A stretch of 64,000 bases of DNA from Astrothelium macrocarpum (taxonomy: Eukaryota; Ascomycota; Dothideomycetes; Trypetheliales; Trypetheliaceae), in assembly GCA_021030915.1 (NCBI GenBank), contig JAGEMR010000036.1:124001-188000 (forward strand), read 5' to 3'. The first letter of the stretch is position 1. The number at the start of each line of letters is the position of its first letter. The notes below the pieces were generated by a model, which did no database searches, was not told where the DNA came from, and was given only the letters and a program-made list of their open reading frames with translations. Made by a program: the position numbers and the translations under genes. Of this stretch, positions 25,130 to 37,218 are shown one piece after another.

Positions 25130-26157
25130 AGGATTAAAGCTGGGAACGAATCATGAAAGCCGGCTAACATCTCGCTGATTTTGAGAGTAGAAGATTGCAT
25201 GTCGTGACAGTCTCTTTACTAATGACTCCCTCTTTCAATGCTGGCCTCATATGATGATCCATTGCATGCAAATGAAGTGGCGTTCCTTCCTTTGAACTTT
25301 TTTTCTCGATGGCCTTGAAGCGGATGTGTCCGTGTGTTTTTGGCCCTGTCTTTCAGAAGAGTGTCATGGCAAGTTGCCACCCAATGCGATCCTTTCACTA
25401 TCTTCATATTCTGTTCCTTTACGATTTTTTTTCTGAGATGATATAGTCCTACCGTCTGAGGAGGAGGCAAGATAATTCAGATCCATGATTTGATAGCTTG
25501 GAAGAACTATTGATGAGGTAATGAGTCGTACGGCCGTGGGTAGGAGGCATTGATTGGCGTCTATGTAGTAATTGTCACCAAAGTAAGGCAGTGGCCGCTA
25601 GTTGTAATCATGCAATGGTATCATGTTTCTCCAACCTGAAGCCTTGTACGTTCGTTGAGTTTAGCTACCTAATAAAGCAATAAAACATGACAAATTAGTA
25701 CAGCCTATATTTGAGAGAGCGTCGGATAGGCTAACAATACGAGCTAGATCTCGAAAATGATACATACGAACATGCAAAAGAGTTTTTAAATCACGAAGGT
25801 AAGCGTAAGTAGGGATTGCCGTCAGATGTAGTAGGCCGTGATCTATTTAACTCGATACCCTCGTCAATGCTTGGGGTCATTAGAAGCTTCAAAGGATTCA
25901 TCAACGCAACTATCCAAAGATGATAACTGTTTTATCATCAAGAGTTTCGCTAACTCGTATTTGGAGAGTTCATAATTCAACGGTCCGGGACAAATCTGAT
26001 TGTTACTCGGTGCAGGTGGGACAACTTTAAAGGAGCCGCCAAGCGCGTTTGGCTGAGGTATGACGTCATCATACGCGTCTGCACGTGCCGTCGCGTCAAA
26101 ATATTGTCGCTACTTCACCTGAAAACCTGTAGAATTTCTCAACAGGTCATTTCGTCG
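25130..26157. other. Intergenic between patatin-fusion gene and ketoacyl synthase gene
   Basis: 3' flank of the patatin-fusion gene and, near 26000-26157, the promoter of the ketoacyl synthase gene, which includes TGACGTCA (26063-26070), a CRE/ATF-type palindrome. No gene is seen. Confidence 0.4.
26063..26070. promoter_or_regulatory. TGACGTCA palindrome upstream of the ketoacyl synthase gene
   Basis: A perfect CRE/ATF bZIP consensus 88 bp upstream of the start codon at 26158. Such sites bind Atf1/AtfA-type bZIP factors in fungi. Binding here is only inferred from the match and the position. Confidence 0.45.
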
Positions 26158-27686
26158 ATGCGGAGGGTAGTGGTGACTGGGCTTGGTGCAGTAACGCCGC
26201 TAGGTGTTGGTATTATAGATGCTCTGTATCATTATCAGCTGCTACTGATCGCTGGGAACAGGTGTTCGTAGAAGTTGGCATCGACTCATTAATGGCCACT
26301 GTGCCATTACCTCTGTCAAGGCCAGAGGACCTGCTTTTGAGACGCTTCCAAGTCAAGTTGCAGCAACCGTGCCTGATGGGAATGTCGAGGATGGCGGTTG
26401 GAATGCAAGAGAACTGCTGGAGCCAGGCGTACGATTTGTCTCCATGCCAAATCTATCAAATATACTTATCATCAAAACAGGATGAGCGAAAAATGGCGCA
26501 TTTCGCACAGTACGCGATAGCTTCGGCTGAGGAAGCGCTCGAAGACGCTGGTTGGGAACCCAAGACTCCTAAAGAGCGCGAAATGACAGGCGTTCACGTC
26601 GGCTCTGGAATAGGAAGTTTCGAGGATGTTTACGACACATCTGTAGCGTACGAGAGCGGAGGCTACAAAAAGGTTTCTCCACTCTTCGTGCCACGGTTAC
26701 TGATTAACCTTGGGGCGGGACACATCTCCATGAAATATGGGCTCAAAGGTCCCAACCAATCTGCAACTACTGCTTGCACTACCGGGGCGCATTCAATCGG
26801 TGATGCTGCCAGACTAATTTCTTTCGGCGATGCAGATGTGATGATTGCAGGTGGAGCCGAATCGTGCATTCATCCACTAGCGATGGCGGGCTTCGCACGG
26901 GCAAGAAGTTTGGCTACAAATTGGAATGAAACACCACACCTAGCCTCAAGGCCATTTGATCAGGATAGGGGTGGCTTTGTCATTGGAGAAGGCGCTGGTA
27001 TCATTATACTCGAGGTGAGCACGATTCTGGATATCGCAGAACCACCCTCTTTTTTCCTTCTAAATTCCTCTTAGGAAATCGAACACGCGAGAGCCCGTGG
27101 TGCCAAGATATACGCTGAACTGAGTGGATACGGTCTCTCGGCCGATGCATATCACATGACTGCTCCAAGAGGAGACGGTGAAGGCCCGTTACTTGCAATG
27201 AGGCGTGCTTTGAAGCATGCGCAATTACCTCCAAGTTCTGTAGATTACATCAATGCCCATGGCTCTTCGACGGTGTTGGGCGACGCGGCGGAGAACCATG
27301 CCATCAAATCACTGCTACTCGGCGAGGACGGCAAGCAGAGGGCATCTAATATCAATGTCAGCAGTACTAAAGGTGCCATCGGTCACTTACTCGGCGCTGC
27401 TGGCTCCGTTGAAGCTATTTTCACAATCCTTGCCTTATCGGAGGTATGAAAAGCCAGAGAAAACTCAAGTCCCAGACTGCAGCTGATATTTTCTCAGAAT
27501 ACTCTACCACCAACACTAAATCTTGAGAAACCGGGCTCTCCATCGGAAGATTTCGACTGCAATTATGTGCCAAAAGTGGCACAAAATCAACGAGTGGATG
27601 TAGCTCTAACTAACAGCTTTGGTTTCGGAGGCACAAATGCAAGTCTTTGCTTTACTAAATATGGCCAAGAGCAGTTCACAAGCTAG
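26158..27686 (+). CDS. cem1: Beta-ketoacyl-ACP synthase, mitochondrial FAS II type
   Basis: Exons 26158-26209, 26262-26428, 26481-27014, 27075-27443 and 27498-27686 join to 436 residues. It starts MRRVVVTGLGAVTPLGVG, the classic KAS II/FabF N-terminus. The condensing triad is complete: C172 in TTACTTGAHS, H313 in INAHGSS and H355 in STKGAIGHLLGAAG. NSFGFGGTNASL ends the thiolase fold. The stand-alone fungal enzyme of this type (Cem1 in yeast) elongates acyl-ACP in mitochondrial fatty acid synthesis, which feeds lipoic acid formation. The spliced N-terminus is not a strong mitochondrial presequence, which is common for these models. The fungal insertion between residues 20 and 80 is more diverged than the rest. 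Confidence 0.93.
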
Positions 27687-27998
27687 CATCAACCTTTTTG
27701 AGTATGTGCATTGCGAATGCGTATATTTCGTACTCGCAAAGGAAACAATATACCAGTTCTGTCGAAAGGTCGATAAAAGTTCCAACGACCGTTCTAGAAA
27801 GTCGACTATCTTGCACCGACTTCCGCATTAGGGGAGGCCATCGGATAGCCCCGCGTTGCGGCTTGATCTTGCCTGCGTGCCCCACCATCGAGAATTTTTG
27901 CATCTGATAAGCTCATTACAAGACTCAGCTATCACACCAAATTTCCTTGGAATGTTATACTCTTGGAATCTGATTGAATGCTGTGGTCTTGTCGTACC
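27687..27998. other. Short intergenic spacer
   Basis: 312 bp between the ketoacyl synthase stop and the nickel transporter start. It must hold the terminator of one and the promoter of the other. No clear TATA box is seen. Confidence 0.4.
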
Positions 27999-29962
27999 AT
28001 GGCAGACACAGACGAAGCTGGACATGTCCAGTCAGCTCCACCTCTCCCACCCGTGAAGGAACGTCCCGCGTGGATCAGAGTCCTTACCGCGAAGACTGTT
28101 GAATGGCATGATAAGGTGCCGGTGATACGAACGCTCCCATTCCCTGCAGTTTCAGCCATTCTTTCGCTGATTGCAGTCAACCTTCTTGTGTGGGTTGTTG
28201 CTGGGATCGTGCTTGTATATCTCTCAACCACCTCTTTCGAGTATCTCCATTGACATCAGACAGCATTTTCATGCGTATGCATTTGTAGCTACCTGATTGC
28301 ATGTAGAATTAATCCGATCGTTGAAGGTCTCTCATATATACCGCGGTCCTCTCATACACGCTTGGCCTCCGTCATGCATTGGATGCTGACCACATATCTG
28401 TAATCGTCTTCTCTTTTTTCTCTAGAGGAATCATTCTCATGATGTGTATAGGCCATCGATCTTATGACCCGACGGCTTATCGCTTCTGGACGGCCGTCGG
28501 CAACTGTGGGTCTCTTCTTCTCGCTCGGACATTCTACGTAGCCACCTCCAGCCTCTAGCAGATCTCTTTACATCTAACTTGTTTTTGTAGGATCGTTATT
28601 ATCACTTCCGTCGTTGTTGCTGCAACTTCGTCTGCTGTTTCAAAGAAGTTTGGTTCATTCTCTCAGGTCGGCGGCATCATTGGCACCTCTGTGTCGGCTG
28701 GCTTCCTGATCCTTCTTGGATTGATGAATGCTTATATTCTGTACAAGCTTATTGTCCAGTTACGGAAGGTCATCAATGAACATCCGGATGCGGAAGCGTC
28801 ATTCACAATACAAGGCGCAGGTTGCCTTTTCCATGTCTTGAAGAAACTGTTCAAACTTGTTGACCGGTACGCTCTCTCCTTCAATATAGCAATTTACATT
28901 CTTGCGTTCCATTATCGTCCAGCAATAACAAATCATACTCACGGAACTGCTCGAGCTAGTCCGTGGAAAATGTATCCTATTGGCGTACTCTTCGGTCTTG
29001 GTTTCGACACGTCCTCCGAGATCGCACTTCTTGGGATCTCATCTATCGAGGCTTCAAAAGGAACCTCGTTCTGGCTCATCCTGCTCTTCCCATGCCTCTT
29101 CACGGCAGGCATGGCACTGTTAGACACCACTGATGGTGCACTCATGATGGCACTGTACACTAGAGCAAACCTGGCAACCGACAAAATTGCCACACTCTAC
29201 TACGGCTGTGTTCTGACCGCCATCACCATTGTGGTTGCGGTTGTGATTGGCATACTTCAGATACTAAGTTTGGTTGACAGTGTTGCAAATCCGAAGGGAA
29301 AGTTCTGGGAAGGTGTAGAGAATGCAGGTAACCATTATGATATTATTGGTAGGTTTTACCAGTCCTCTTACTTCTTGCCTTTTCTGAAAGCAAGTGCCAT
29401 TCTTGGACGACTTGTCTGTTTGTCGAGTGCAAGCTCGGGATTAACACAACTTGGACTGTCGGGATCCGGAAAGTCCGCTCAAATATTCCAAACTCTCCCT
29501 CATCATTGTAAATCTCTTTCTTTGCCTCCGCACTAGTTTCATCCACTTACTCTTATCACACCGACAAGCCTTTCTTCCGACATTCTCGGCTATTCAGTTT
29601 GTCAAATCTGTCAGACTATCCAAGTATTCCACCAAACACACCTTCTCACTTAGTCCCGTACTTCTGGCTAACATTGCCACTTTTGCCCCACAGGTGGCGC
29701 CATTTGCGCTTCATTTGTCGCATTCGGCGGTCTCAGCGTTGCGATCTACGGGCCTTGGCGGCGACGTATTGATCGATGGCGTCGGCGGCGCGCAGAAAGT
29801 GGGATGGTGACAACACAGGATGGCGCTACGGATGAAGGAGCTCATGGTCATGTGAACGATCAGCTTTTTCTGGAAGGGAGCAAAGAACAACGTCTTGCAG
29901 ATGATGTCCGGGGCCTAAAGGGTCACAGCGGCCATGGAGAAACGGAGATTATGGACAGATGA
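27999..29962 (+). CDS. nic1: NiCoT-family high-affinity nickel/cobalt transporter
   Basis: Seven exons: 27999-28214, 28264-28274, 28327-28399, 28452-28537, 28591-28866, 28960-29348 and 29694-29962, giving 439 residues. Exon 2 is only 11 nt (HFH plus two bases). The family signature RHALDADHIS is at residues 91-100, FGLGFDTSSE and AGMALLDTTDG follow. About eight hydrophobic segments are seen. The family imports Ni2+ and Co2+ across the plasma membrane; Ni2+ in fungi serves mainly urease. The C-terminus is hydrophilic with scattered His (GAHGHVND, GHSGHGE), which may bind metal. Introns are about 50 nt except the sixth (345 nt). The micro-exon is required: skipping it removes residues that fit the usual spacing between GIVL and AVLSYTLGLRH. 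Confidence 0.93.
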
Positions 29963-30537
29963 GAGTTTTAGTGTAAATCGGAGGCGTGGAGACAAAACAG
30001 CCATAGTAATAGTGACGGCGATGGGCGAGACCGACAAATAGAGTTTGATTATGTCTCAGGGAGAAAGGGGACACAAAGAAGGTGAGACTAGGGGATTTGG
30101 TTAAGGTAGGTACGTTAAAACTTTTCGGGTATAATCTGCACGACAAATTCAGGCATAGACCAACTATATACAGCTGCAAATGCCCGAGGCTGCAGCTCCA
30201 ACCACAAACGGGTTAATATCAAGCCCCATTTTAGAGATACATTTCAACCCTCCAATGAGTGGTTTTCCCGTCTCGCAAAGGATCGCCTCCGACCAGTATC
30301 CGTACCACCTTATGCAGAAACCGCAACAAAGTTTTCCACACGAACTCTTTGACTACAACAAAAACCCCGAAAGAAAAAAAATGCGCCTCTTTTCCTAAAA
30401 ATGCGCGCAAGCGCCTCAAAGAATATGCAAAAGAAAAAGAAAAAAAAAAAATAACCACACATCTTACTAGCGCCCGCGTCCCTGTCTTTTCTACTGCTCC
30501 CAAACCTCTTTTCCAGCACCGAAAATTTTTTGCCTCG
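29963..30537. other. Convergent 3' flanks, A-rich
   Basis: 575 bp between two converging genes. It holds A-rich tracts at about 30358-30380 and 30430-30455. No gene is supported; the plus-strand frames here extend as shadows of the next minus-strand gene. Confidence 0.45.
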
Positions 30538-31338
30538 TCACACCACACTCTGCAAATCTCCCGTACTTCCCCATCCCGGCCTTTTCAGCGGCATCGGCTG
30601 CGCCTCTCCCAGACACAACAGCTCCTTCAAGCTCCCTGGTCCAGGGACTCCCGACTTCGCAGGCCTCCACGAGCTTCTCTGCAAGGGCCACTGTTTCTCG
30701 TAAGTGAGTGCGCTGTCGACCGCGACGTCGGTACCAGATTGCACCTCTACGGCCGGCTGCTTTGATTGGTTTTTAGAGGCGCTAGTGGTTGTAGGTGTTG
30801 CAGGTGGAGGTGTCGTTGATGGGGATGACGATGGAGGCGTTGGAGGCGCAGGGTATACCGTGACTGGCATAACGAGATCGATACCGCGCGTGCGCCAGGA
30901 GTTGCTACTCGTAGAAGGATTATGGCGTGGTGGGAGGGGCCGGGCGGTGCAGGGTGTAGTTGGAATGGAGCTACTGGCAGAGGAGGTGGGGGTGTGAGCG
31001 AGAGACGGGAGGAGGTTGATTGCGGATGAGGAGCCATAGCTGCGTTTGGCTCGGGTGCGGGAGGGACGGGGATGGCCGTTCCGAAGGGATTGGAATGTAC
31101 TGGCGGACTGGAATTGCCGGAGGTAGAGAGCGGCTTCTGTGGGGCGATGGGAATGCGAGGATGTGCTGGAAGTGTCGTCTTCGGAGGTCTCTGAGAACCC
31201 ACTCGATATACAGCGGCGCGACGTGGGAGAACGTTGGGGGAGGATGTCGTGAATGGGAAAGTCGTCTAAAGTGAACGTAGAGGTGAAGGGTGGTGAAGGT
31301 GGTGTTTGATCTATGTGAAAGGTTGTGGTGTAGGCCAT
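30538..31338 (-). CDS. Ser/Pro/Thr-rich protein of unknown function
   Basis: Single exon, 266 residues from MAYTTTFHID. It is rich in Ser, Pro and Thr with low-complexity runs (for example PAPPTPPSSSPSTTPPPATP) and two more ordered pieces: ALYLRQFQSASTFQSLRN and, near the C-terminus, ALTYEKQWPLQRSSWRPA and GPGSLKELLCLGE. There is no signal peptide, membrane span or catalytic motif. An upstream ATG at 31416 would add 26 residues, but the MAYT start fits better with the following conserved-looking FHIDQTPP. It could be a disordered regulatory protein. I do not recognise a family. Confidence 0.6.
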   Translation of the reverse strand: MAYTTTFHIDQTPPSPPFTSTFTLDDFPIHDILPQRSPTSRRCISSGFSETSEDDTSSTSSHSHRPTEAALYLRQFQSASTFQSLRNGHPRPSRTRAKRSYGSSSAINLLPSLAHTPTSSASSSIPTTPCTARPLPPRHNPSTSSNSWRTRGIDLVMPVTVYPAPPTPPSSSPSTTPPPATPTTTSASKNQSKQPAVEVQSGTDVAVDSALTYEKQWPLQRSSWRPAKSGVPGPGSLKELLCLGEAQPMPLKRPGWGSTGDLQSVV

Positions 31339-33442
31339 GGTCTTGTCTTTTCTTCGACAGCTTGAGGAATGATGAGCAAAGAGTAGGGAAGAGGTGAAAT
31401 GGTTATATGTGCGCACCTCTCAGAACAATATAATACAGAGATGCTCGGCGAGACAATTTGCTTTTCACACACCGGGCTGGTATTTATTAGCTGTGACCCT
31501 GTAGACCAATGCAGTAAAGTGATTCGGCATTTACCAAAATTGCAAAAAGCTGGCTGCCATGACGTCGCATTCCTCGTCTTCCGTCTTCGGAGTAGCCGCG
31601 CTACTCTTGGTGGAAGGTTGACTGCATTTGTGGTGATATTTATTGTTATTATAACTCCTACGGTGGATTAAGGTGCCGGGACGACTTGTTCGGGCATAAG
31701 GAGCGTGAAACCTTTTGGCGTGATCACGAATGTGATTTGAGTTGGACGTCATGTTTTCTGAAAAATACGGAGCACCGGAGCAGTGTCTAGATCGACCATC
31801 GGCTTTGGCTGACTATGGAGATGAGCGCTCTTGCAGGATCAAGTCTGTAATAGACAGCCACAGACGAAACTAAAGGCGCCAACATATGACAATAAGGTCT
31901 GTGGAAAAAAAAGTGAAACGTTAGGATGGCACGCCACCTGAAATGGCCCGGTTCGGTGTGAGCGATTTCTTTATTGGCGCCCCTCGGGGGTTTGGTATCA
32001 GTCGTTTGGGACTTTGAACCGAAGATTTTGATACACGAGGGACACCGAGGCGTAGCCTACGCAAACGTGCGGATGTATTAGAACATATCATATTTGTGAA
32101 GCGCTCGTGCTCACTGTAGCAACAATCAAGATCGAGTCGTGGTAGCTTTTTCCGGTATTGCCACTCCCAAAACGGACGAGGGATTCCCGATTAGATTCGT
32201 TCGAGACAAAGCCCGTGCCTGAATCTGCCACCCAGCCTCCGAGCAGCAAGCCTCAATGATGTAGCTTTCCGACAAGAGTCAATGACAGACGTGAGCGACA
32301 GCGGGAAAAAGCAATCTCAAGCCACCGTGGCAGCGGCATCCAGCAGTCTTATGCAGAATTGGCAGACATTCGATAACGATAACCGAGATGCCTGCTCTGC
32401 CGCCAGGCTCACAATCCCATCTACAAATCACATCATAGCGACATGTGGGCTCTGCCACGCGAAGAACAGGCCAAAGAGTCAACAAAAATGGCACCCCACT
32501 TCGCGTCAACCTTCAAAGAGGAGCACGCAAGCTGCCATCTTTGACTAATCGCGCTGGATGTGAACGACTGGACCCATTGTTATCAGCTCGCCAAAGAACG
32601 TGCCCGTTGTTAGTGCCTTGGCTGGATGACATTGAATTTGGCCGTTATCGCACCGATGTGCTGCTGTTTTATGGTCTAATTAAACTGGCGCCAACGCTTC
32701 GGCAGGGTTACCGACGCTCTTTGCAAGGGCACGCTGTATGAACGTTGAAAATGGCGACCCCCAGGCCAGTCATTCGCTGGAAAAACAGGACAATGCAGCA
32801 CCAGATGCAGCTGGCAGCGCTCATTCGGTTTTCTAGCCTCAACGTCCTCTTGAGTCGTTCCGGCTTCAGGAGAACCTCCTTGGCTTGCAGTCAGGAATCC
32901 GCTTCGATCTCCTTTACTCATTGTCGTCTTTGCGTTATATGAAATTCGGTCGTTGTTCTGCAATAATTACAGTCCATTGAGTTTTTTGGTGCTTAAGCTC
33001 TTGAGGCTGCATTCGATTCTGCAATGGAGCAAATCGTACAAAGCTTTCGGCGTCCGGACATAAGCCTACCACTGCCAATCGGGGACCCTTGCCGAATCAA
33101 GGTAGCACTCGGACGGGCAAAGGCCATGCTTGATCACAGGAATAGTCTACAACTTTGAAGCTCCTTTTTGTGCGCTATCTGCAAGCGCATAGCCTGATTG
33201 TGGTATGGAATGATTTTCTTTAACTTGAAATGTGAAATGTAAAAAGCAACAATCGGCTGAGAGGTCCAGTAGTACGATGGACCTTGCAACTAACTTTAAT
33301 GTACAAAATGCAAGTTTGCGGCTCTCTATTGGCTTTGTCGCATGCTCGGTTCCGTTCCACCGGTGAATCGTGGAGAACCCTGTTCTTACAACATTGTCTG
33401 TCTCGCCAAGCTGATCCTGAAATCACTCACTATCGCAGATTA
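31339..33442. other. Intergenic, no supported gene
   Basis: Only short frames on both strands. The plus-strand frame at 32282-32548 begins with ATG and has one CxxC pair but no family resemblance. A palindrome GGTTCGAACC at 33491-33500 is not part of a tRNA fold that I can draw. Confidence 0.35.
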
Positions 33443-34489
33443 TCAGGCGAATCTTCCCATTGGAAACCTCATACGTCTATAGGTGGCATAGGTTCGAACC
33501 TTTTGGCCTGCTTCTCCCTCTTCAGATGGTTGTCGCTTAGGATCATAGACTGTAAACCGATATGCCGGTGCCGGAAGTTGCGCAAAGTCCTCGATCTCAT
33601 TCCCATCATTGGTTAGGTTGATCCAGGACCATTGTACCTGAGTCGAATGAAGCCGCTCAGAAAGTAGCTCTCTTCAACCTGTTCTTACGGTGCCGTCTGA
33701 CGCTGAATGATGCTCCGGTCCCGGCGGCGTTGGTGTGGTCATCGCTTGCAATTCCTGGCCCATTTCTTCATCGCCACTATGCCGTGATCTGAGGCGCAGC
33801 CAGTCCAGAATAAGCTCTGCAAAGACGCATGTGATGAGGCAATTGCAAATCACCAACATAGCAAGGCCGGCTTCATATGTGCTAGTTCCATGTTCACTCT
33901 TCCACTTTTCCACTAGATCTTCTGGTGTAGCTCTAGGTGGGTCAAGATAGCGTTATTCCTCATCGGACCACTTTTGCGGCATCAAGCTCGTAGGAGCGCC
34001 ATACTCGTACTGAAAGTAATATGGAACGAACGCGAAGACAGTAGATACGGCTGCAAGACCAAAAGCTGTGTCTGCCCATTTCCTGTATCCCACCAATGAC
34101 TTTTTGCGGGCGCAACGAAGGGTACCGAATAAAACGGCTACAAAAGCACTCACGGAGACGTACTCAACTAGCAACTTTGCATTGTCTTAAAGCGTTGAGA
34201 ACAAGGAGTCCAATTCGGTCGGGCCAATCACGCTTCGGAAGGACTGAAAGTACTCGTGCGATTTTAACATTCCTAGGTTCGAAAGGAGGCTCGCCCATCC
34301 GACAGTGACATATGCGATGAAAAAGAGCACTGCGCACGCAGCGAAAAACTTCACTGTCCAGTCCAGATAAGAGAAAAAGCGTGATCTTCGGCCGCAGTCT
34401 CCTCCAGAAAGTTTTTGAGAGAACCATGTTAGAACAATCATGGGAATGATGACACATGGAAGAACTGGGTCGTTATTTATTTCGATCAT
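33443..34489 (-). CDS. Multi-span membrane protein, model with three 3n introns
   Basis: Best model: exons 34232-34489, 34005-34174, 33689-33932 and 33443-33637, giving 288 residues. The third intron (51 nt, GTAAGA..CTCAG) has good signals; the first (57 nt, GTGATT..AAAG) and second (72 nt, GTATGG..CCTAG) are weaker. Helices are visible in CVIIPMIVLTWFSQ, FFAACAVLFFIAYVTVGWA, VSAFVAVLFGTL, TAFGLAAVSTVFAFVPYYF and GLAMLVICNCLITCVFAELI. The C-terminal 100 residues are soluble and acidic. All three introns keep the same frame and each contains one in-frame stop, so the alternative is one long frame with nonsense codons, that is, a decayed gene. The frame also continues upstream to an ATG at 34738, with stops at 34664, 34583 and 34499. 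The family is not recognised. Confidence 0.5.
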
Positions 34490-35221
34490 CTTTGTCTTTT
34501 AGACTCCCTGATCGCTTGAGTCAAGTCTTCTGTGCCGAAGGAGAGGTTCTGAATCCAGCCTTGGAATGCGATCGAGATGCGTCTATGCCAGCACCAACAC
34601 GTAGTAAAACAAGATTGCACTCGAGATTCGAAATCCAATCACAAGGACAATGATCAAATTCACTCAATAATCTCTGAGAAACGAGAAGTATGGCCTTCTG
34701 CTAAGCGAATGTTGAAATTCGTTGTGTGAGGCTACCATGGTTTGATTTCGTGGCAAGCGAGTCGAATGACCCATTCAAGTTTGGATCACGCCAGAGCTTC
34801 CTCGATCTCTCAAGCTGATTCAAAAATTCCCCTCAATTGTTGCGCAGCACAACAGTTATTCCTTGATTCTGCTCTTTGGCAAAAAGGACGACAAATGCTC
34901 TGGGTACGTTTTAGAATTAAAATGGACGTTGGCAAGCATCCTTCCATAATTGACTACTTTTATGCCCACTGAGACTCATTCATAGATTTTACTAAGCAGA
35001 TAATCTTACCAATGGTCGATTGCAACGACCTTCAAGGTCCTGGCTCGGACAGTCATGAACTGAAGTTTGGAGTAATTACATACCAGGACGCCTCTTCGTA
35101 TGTCCACAAATTGTAAGTAGTCCATTTCACAGCCTTGAGAATATTGGGGGACTGTCCCAGGATAGGATGAATACCCGTGTTCTTTTTTTATATAATGGCC
35201 TTGCAATGATTCATGTATTGT
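34490..35221. other. Upstream flank of the membrane-protein gene and 3' flank of the F-box/LRR gene
   Basis: On the minus strand 34490-34738 encodes a hydrophobic run (LIIVLVIGFRISSAILFYY) in the same frame as the membrane-protein gene, interrupted by three stops. It may be an unresolved 5' exon or decayed sequence. No other feature is seen. Confidence 0.35.
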
Positions 35222-37218
35222 TCAGTATTGATGCATCAAGTAATCCTCGGGGCAGGCTTCCAGAAAGTCGGCATTATCTTGGACCAACTCCCACAGTCCT
35301 GTATCCGCTTTTTCCAGCTGTCGAAACATGACACTAGATGATGGAATATCCACCTCATTCGAAGACCGACATAGCAAAATATTGGGCTGACGACCTCCAA
35401 AGGAGAAGTCTCCATACGCTAAGATCTGGAGATGCGGTAGACCATTTGAGCCAAAGGCCCAATTCGCAGAGTCCTTGACCGATGGGAGGCCTTCCGAGAA
35501 CTCGGACTCGTGTCGGTAGTTGTCATCCTCCATAAGCGCGTCCATTTCTATCCACCCCCGTGGTCGAATGTGGAGAATTGTCAACCTAGGACGAGGCTCG
35601 ATGCATGCCAACAGGGTAGACTATGGCAAAGAGAGCAAGGTCAGCTGTCAAGATAAGCCCATAGAACCACAAACTCACCAGCAAACTTGGCTCAGAATAA
35701 ATCCCTAGACATCGGGTTGTCTCAGGTCCACATAGGATCTTGAAAAGTCCATCAATTTTACAACCATCCACGGCGTCATACTTACCTGATTCCTGATGCA
35801 CAACTCGTCTCAGTGAGCTGTGGTTTTCAGATATTGAACTCCAATACTCTTGCCCTGGAACCCATTCATGAGGAAAAAGAACAAATAGATCCTCCAACCC
35901 TTGGAAAGACCGTAGAAACCTCATAAGAGGCGCTATATCATACTGATCCACAAATTTGCCAGTGAAATCCAACTCGAAAGAGGTCAGACAGGCTGACCGC
36001 GCGGAATTCGCCAGGCAATCTAGCATTTTATTCGTTCCTAGACAATCCTGCAACTTTAGAAATTGTAACTGGGGAATCCTAAAAGCAGATATTATATCCT
36101 CGACATCGTTCTCGAGAAAAACACCGAAGAGAGTGAGCTTTCGAAGCACTCCAAATAACTCGGGCCGCGTTCCGGCCTCAATATTTAGCACACGACTGGC
36201 AAATTGGTCACTGTTTTCAATCCAGAAGGACTGGTCAGAATCGGGCGTCCCGCAGTCGATCTTGATTTCTAGAAGATGGGCCGCATTTTGGAGGAGTAGT
36301 ACACCTAGAGTTTGAAGCGCTACGTAGCTTTCTGCGTACCACGAGATTTGCCGAAGTTGGTTCAGCCCATCAAGGTGATGAATGCCCAAGTGGGGGTCGT
36401 TCGAACGAAGACAAGTAATATCGCTGGTAATGGTGAGAGCCGTGATTTGGGATTGTTTACCGGATAGGTAGTCCGCAATACGTGGAGGTATGCAGATCCC
36501 AAGATTCCAGCTTGCATTACAGGTCAGATTGATGCACTACAAAGAGCGATTCGGGACAAACCTGAAGCTTTGGAGGTTATTTTCACTGATGTTTCGAAAG
36601 AGAGGAAGTAATCGAGATATTAAAACATGAAGAAATATTTCGTGCTCTCCGTTTGCCAACGTCTGGCTATCGCTGGCCTCACTTTGACCGTCTGTATCAC
36701 TGGTTTCATCGTTGATAATCTCACCATTCTCAACAATACCAGTCGCGGTTGGTTCCGCTTCACCGCTTATGGTGTGAACACTCGGATCGTACTCGGCGTT
36801 TTGGTTCGTCCCTTCGGATTCGTCATCACTCTGTATCTGGCCCAAGCTATCCTCATCATTGCTTGTGATGTCGCTTTTACTGTTGTAGCCGCTACCAGGG
36901 CAGCGTTTTCGAAGTCGATTTTGAAACGGCGCTTTGAACTGGAGGATTTTGACGTATCGAAGATGCTTCCCACTGTGGGCGAGGATGCGGAGGTCCAGGT
37001 TGGTGAGATCACGCTCGTCTTTCGCCCATATTGTAATCGATCTATATAGCTCGGGTATTGCGTGTTGGTATAGCAGTCTTGATACCAGCGATAGGCTCGT
37101 TAGGTCGGACTCGACGTTAATCTAAGTCTTTGAGTTAGCCATTCAGGTGCTGCGCCTCTCGGATACTGACAAGTTGAACAATCGAGCACAAAATCTCCGC
37201 TGGGAGACGGTTCAGCAT
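35222..37218 (-). CDS. F-box protein with LRR-like C-terminal region
   Basis: Four exons: 37171-37218, 36562-37121, 35679-36510 and 35222-35620, giving 612 residues. The first exon and the start of the second encode an F-box: MLNRLPAEILCSIVQL, then ESDLTSLSLVSRLLYQHAIP. Residues about 105-175 are an acidic, disordered insert (DDESEGTNQN and similar). The remainder has irregular Leu-rich strands and helices (for example LRKLTLFGVFLENDVEDIIS, PQLQFLKLQDCL), as in fungal F-box proteins with degenerate leucine-rich repeats that pick SCF ligase substrates. Introns are 49, 51 and 58 nt; the second uses a GCAAG acceptor that restores phase and yields LQSFSWNLGICIPPRI. Two long plus-strand frames (35956-36315 and 36627-37049) are shadows. 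Confidence 0.8.

Noticed and set aside
33481..33510. GGTTCGAACC resembling a tRNA T-arm
   Set aside because: No acceptor, D or anticodon arms can be drawn around it on either strand; it is also inside the coding exon of the membrane protein.
36627..37049. 140-codon plus-strand frame with hydrophobic stretches
   Set aside because: Opposite the F-box/LRR exon 2, whose frame carries a clear F-box and acidic insert.
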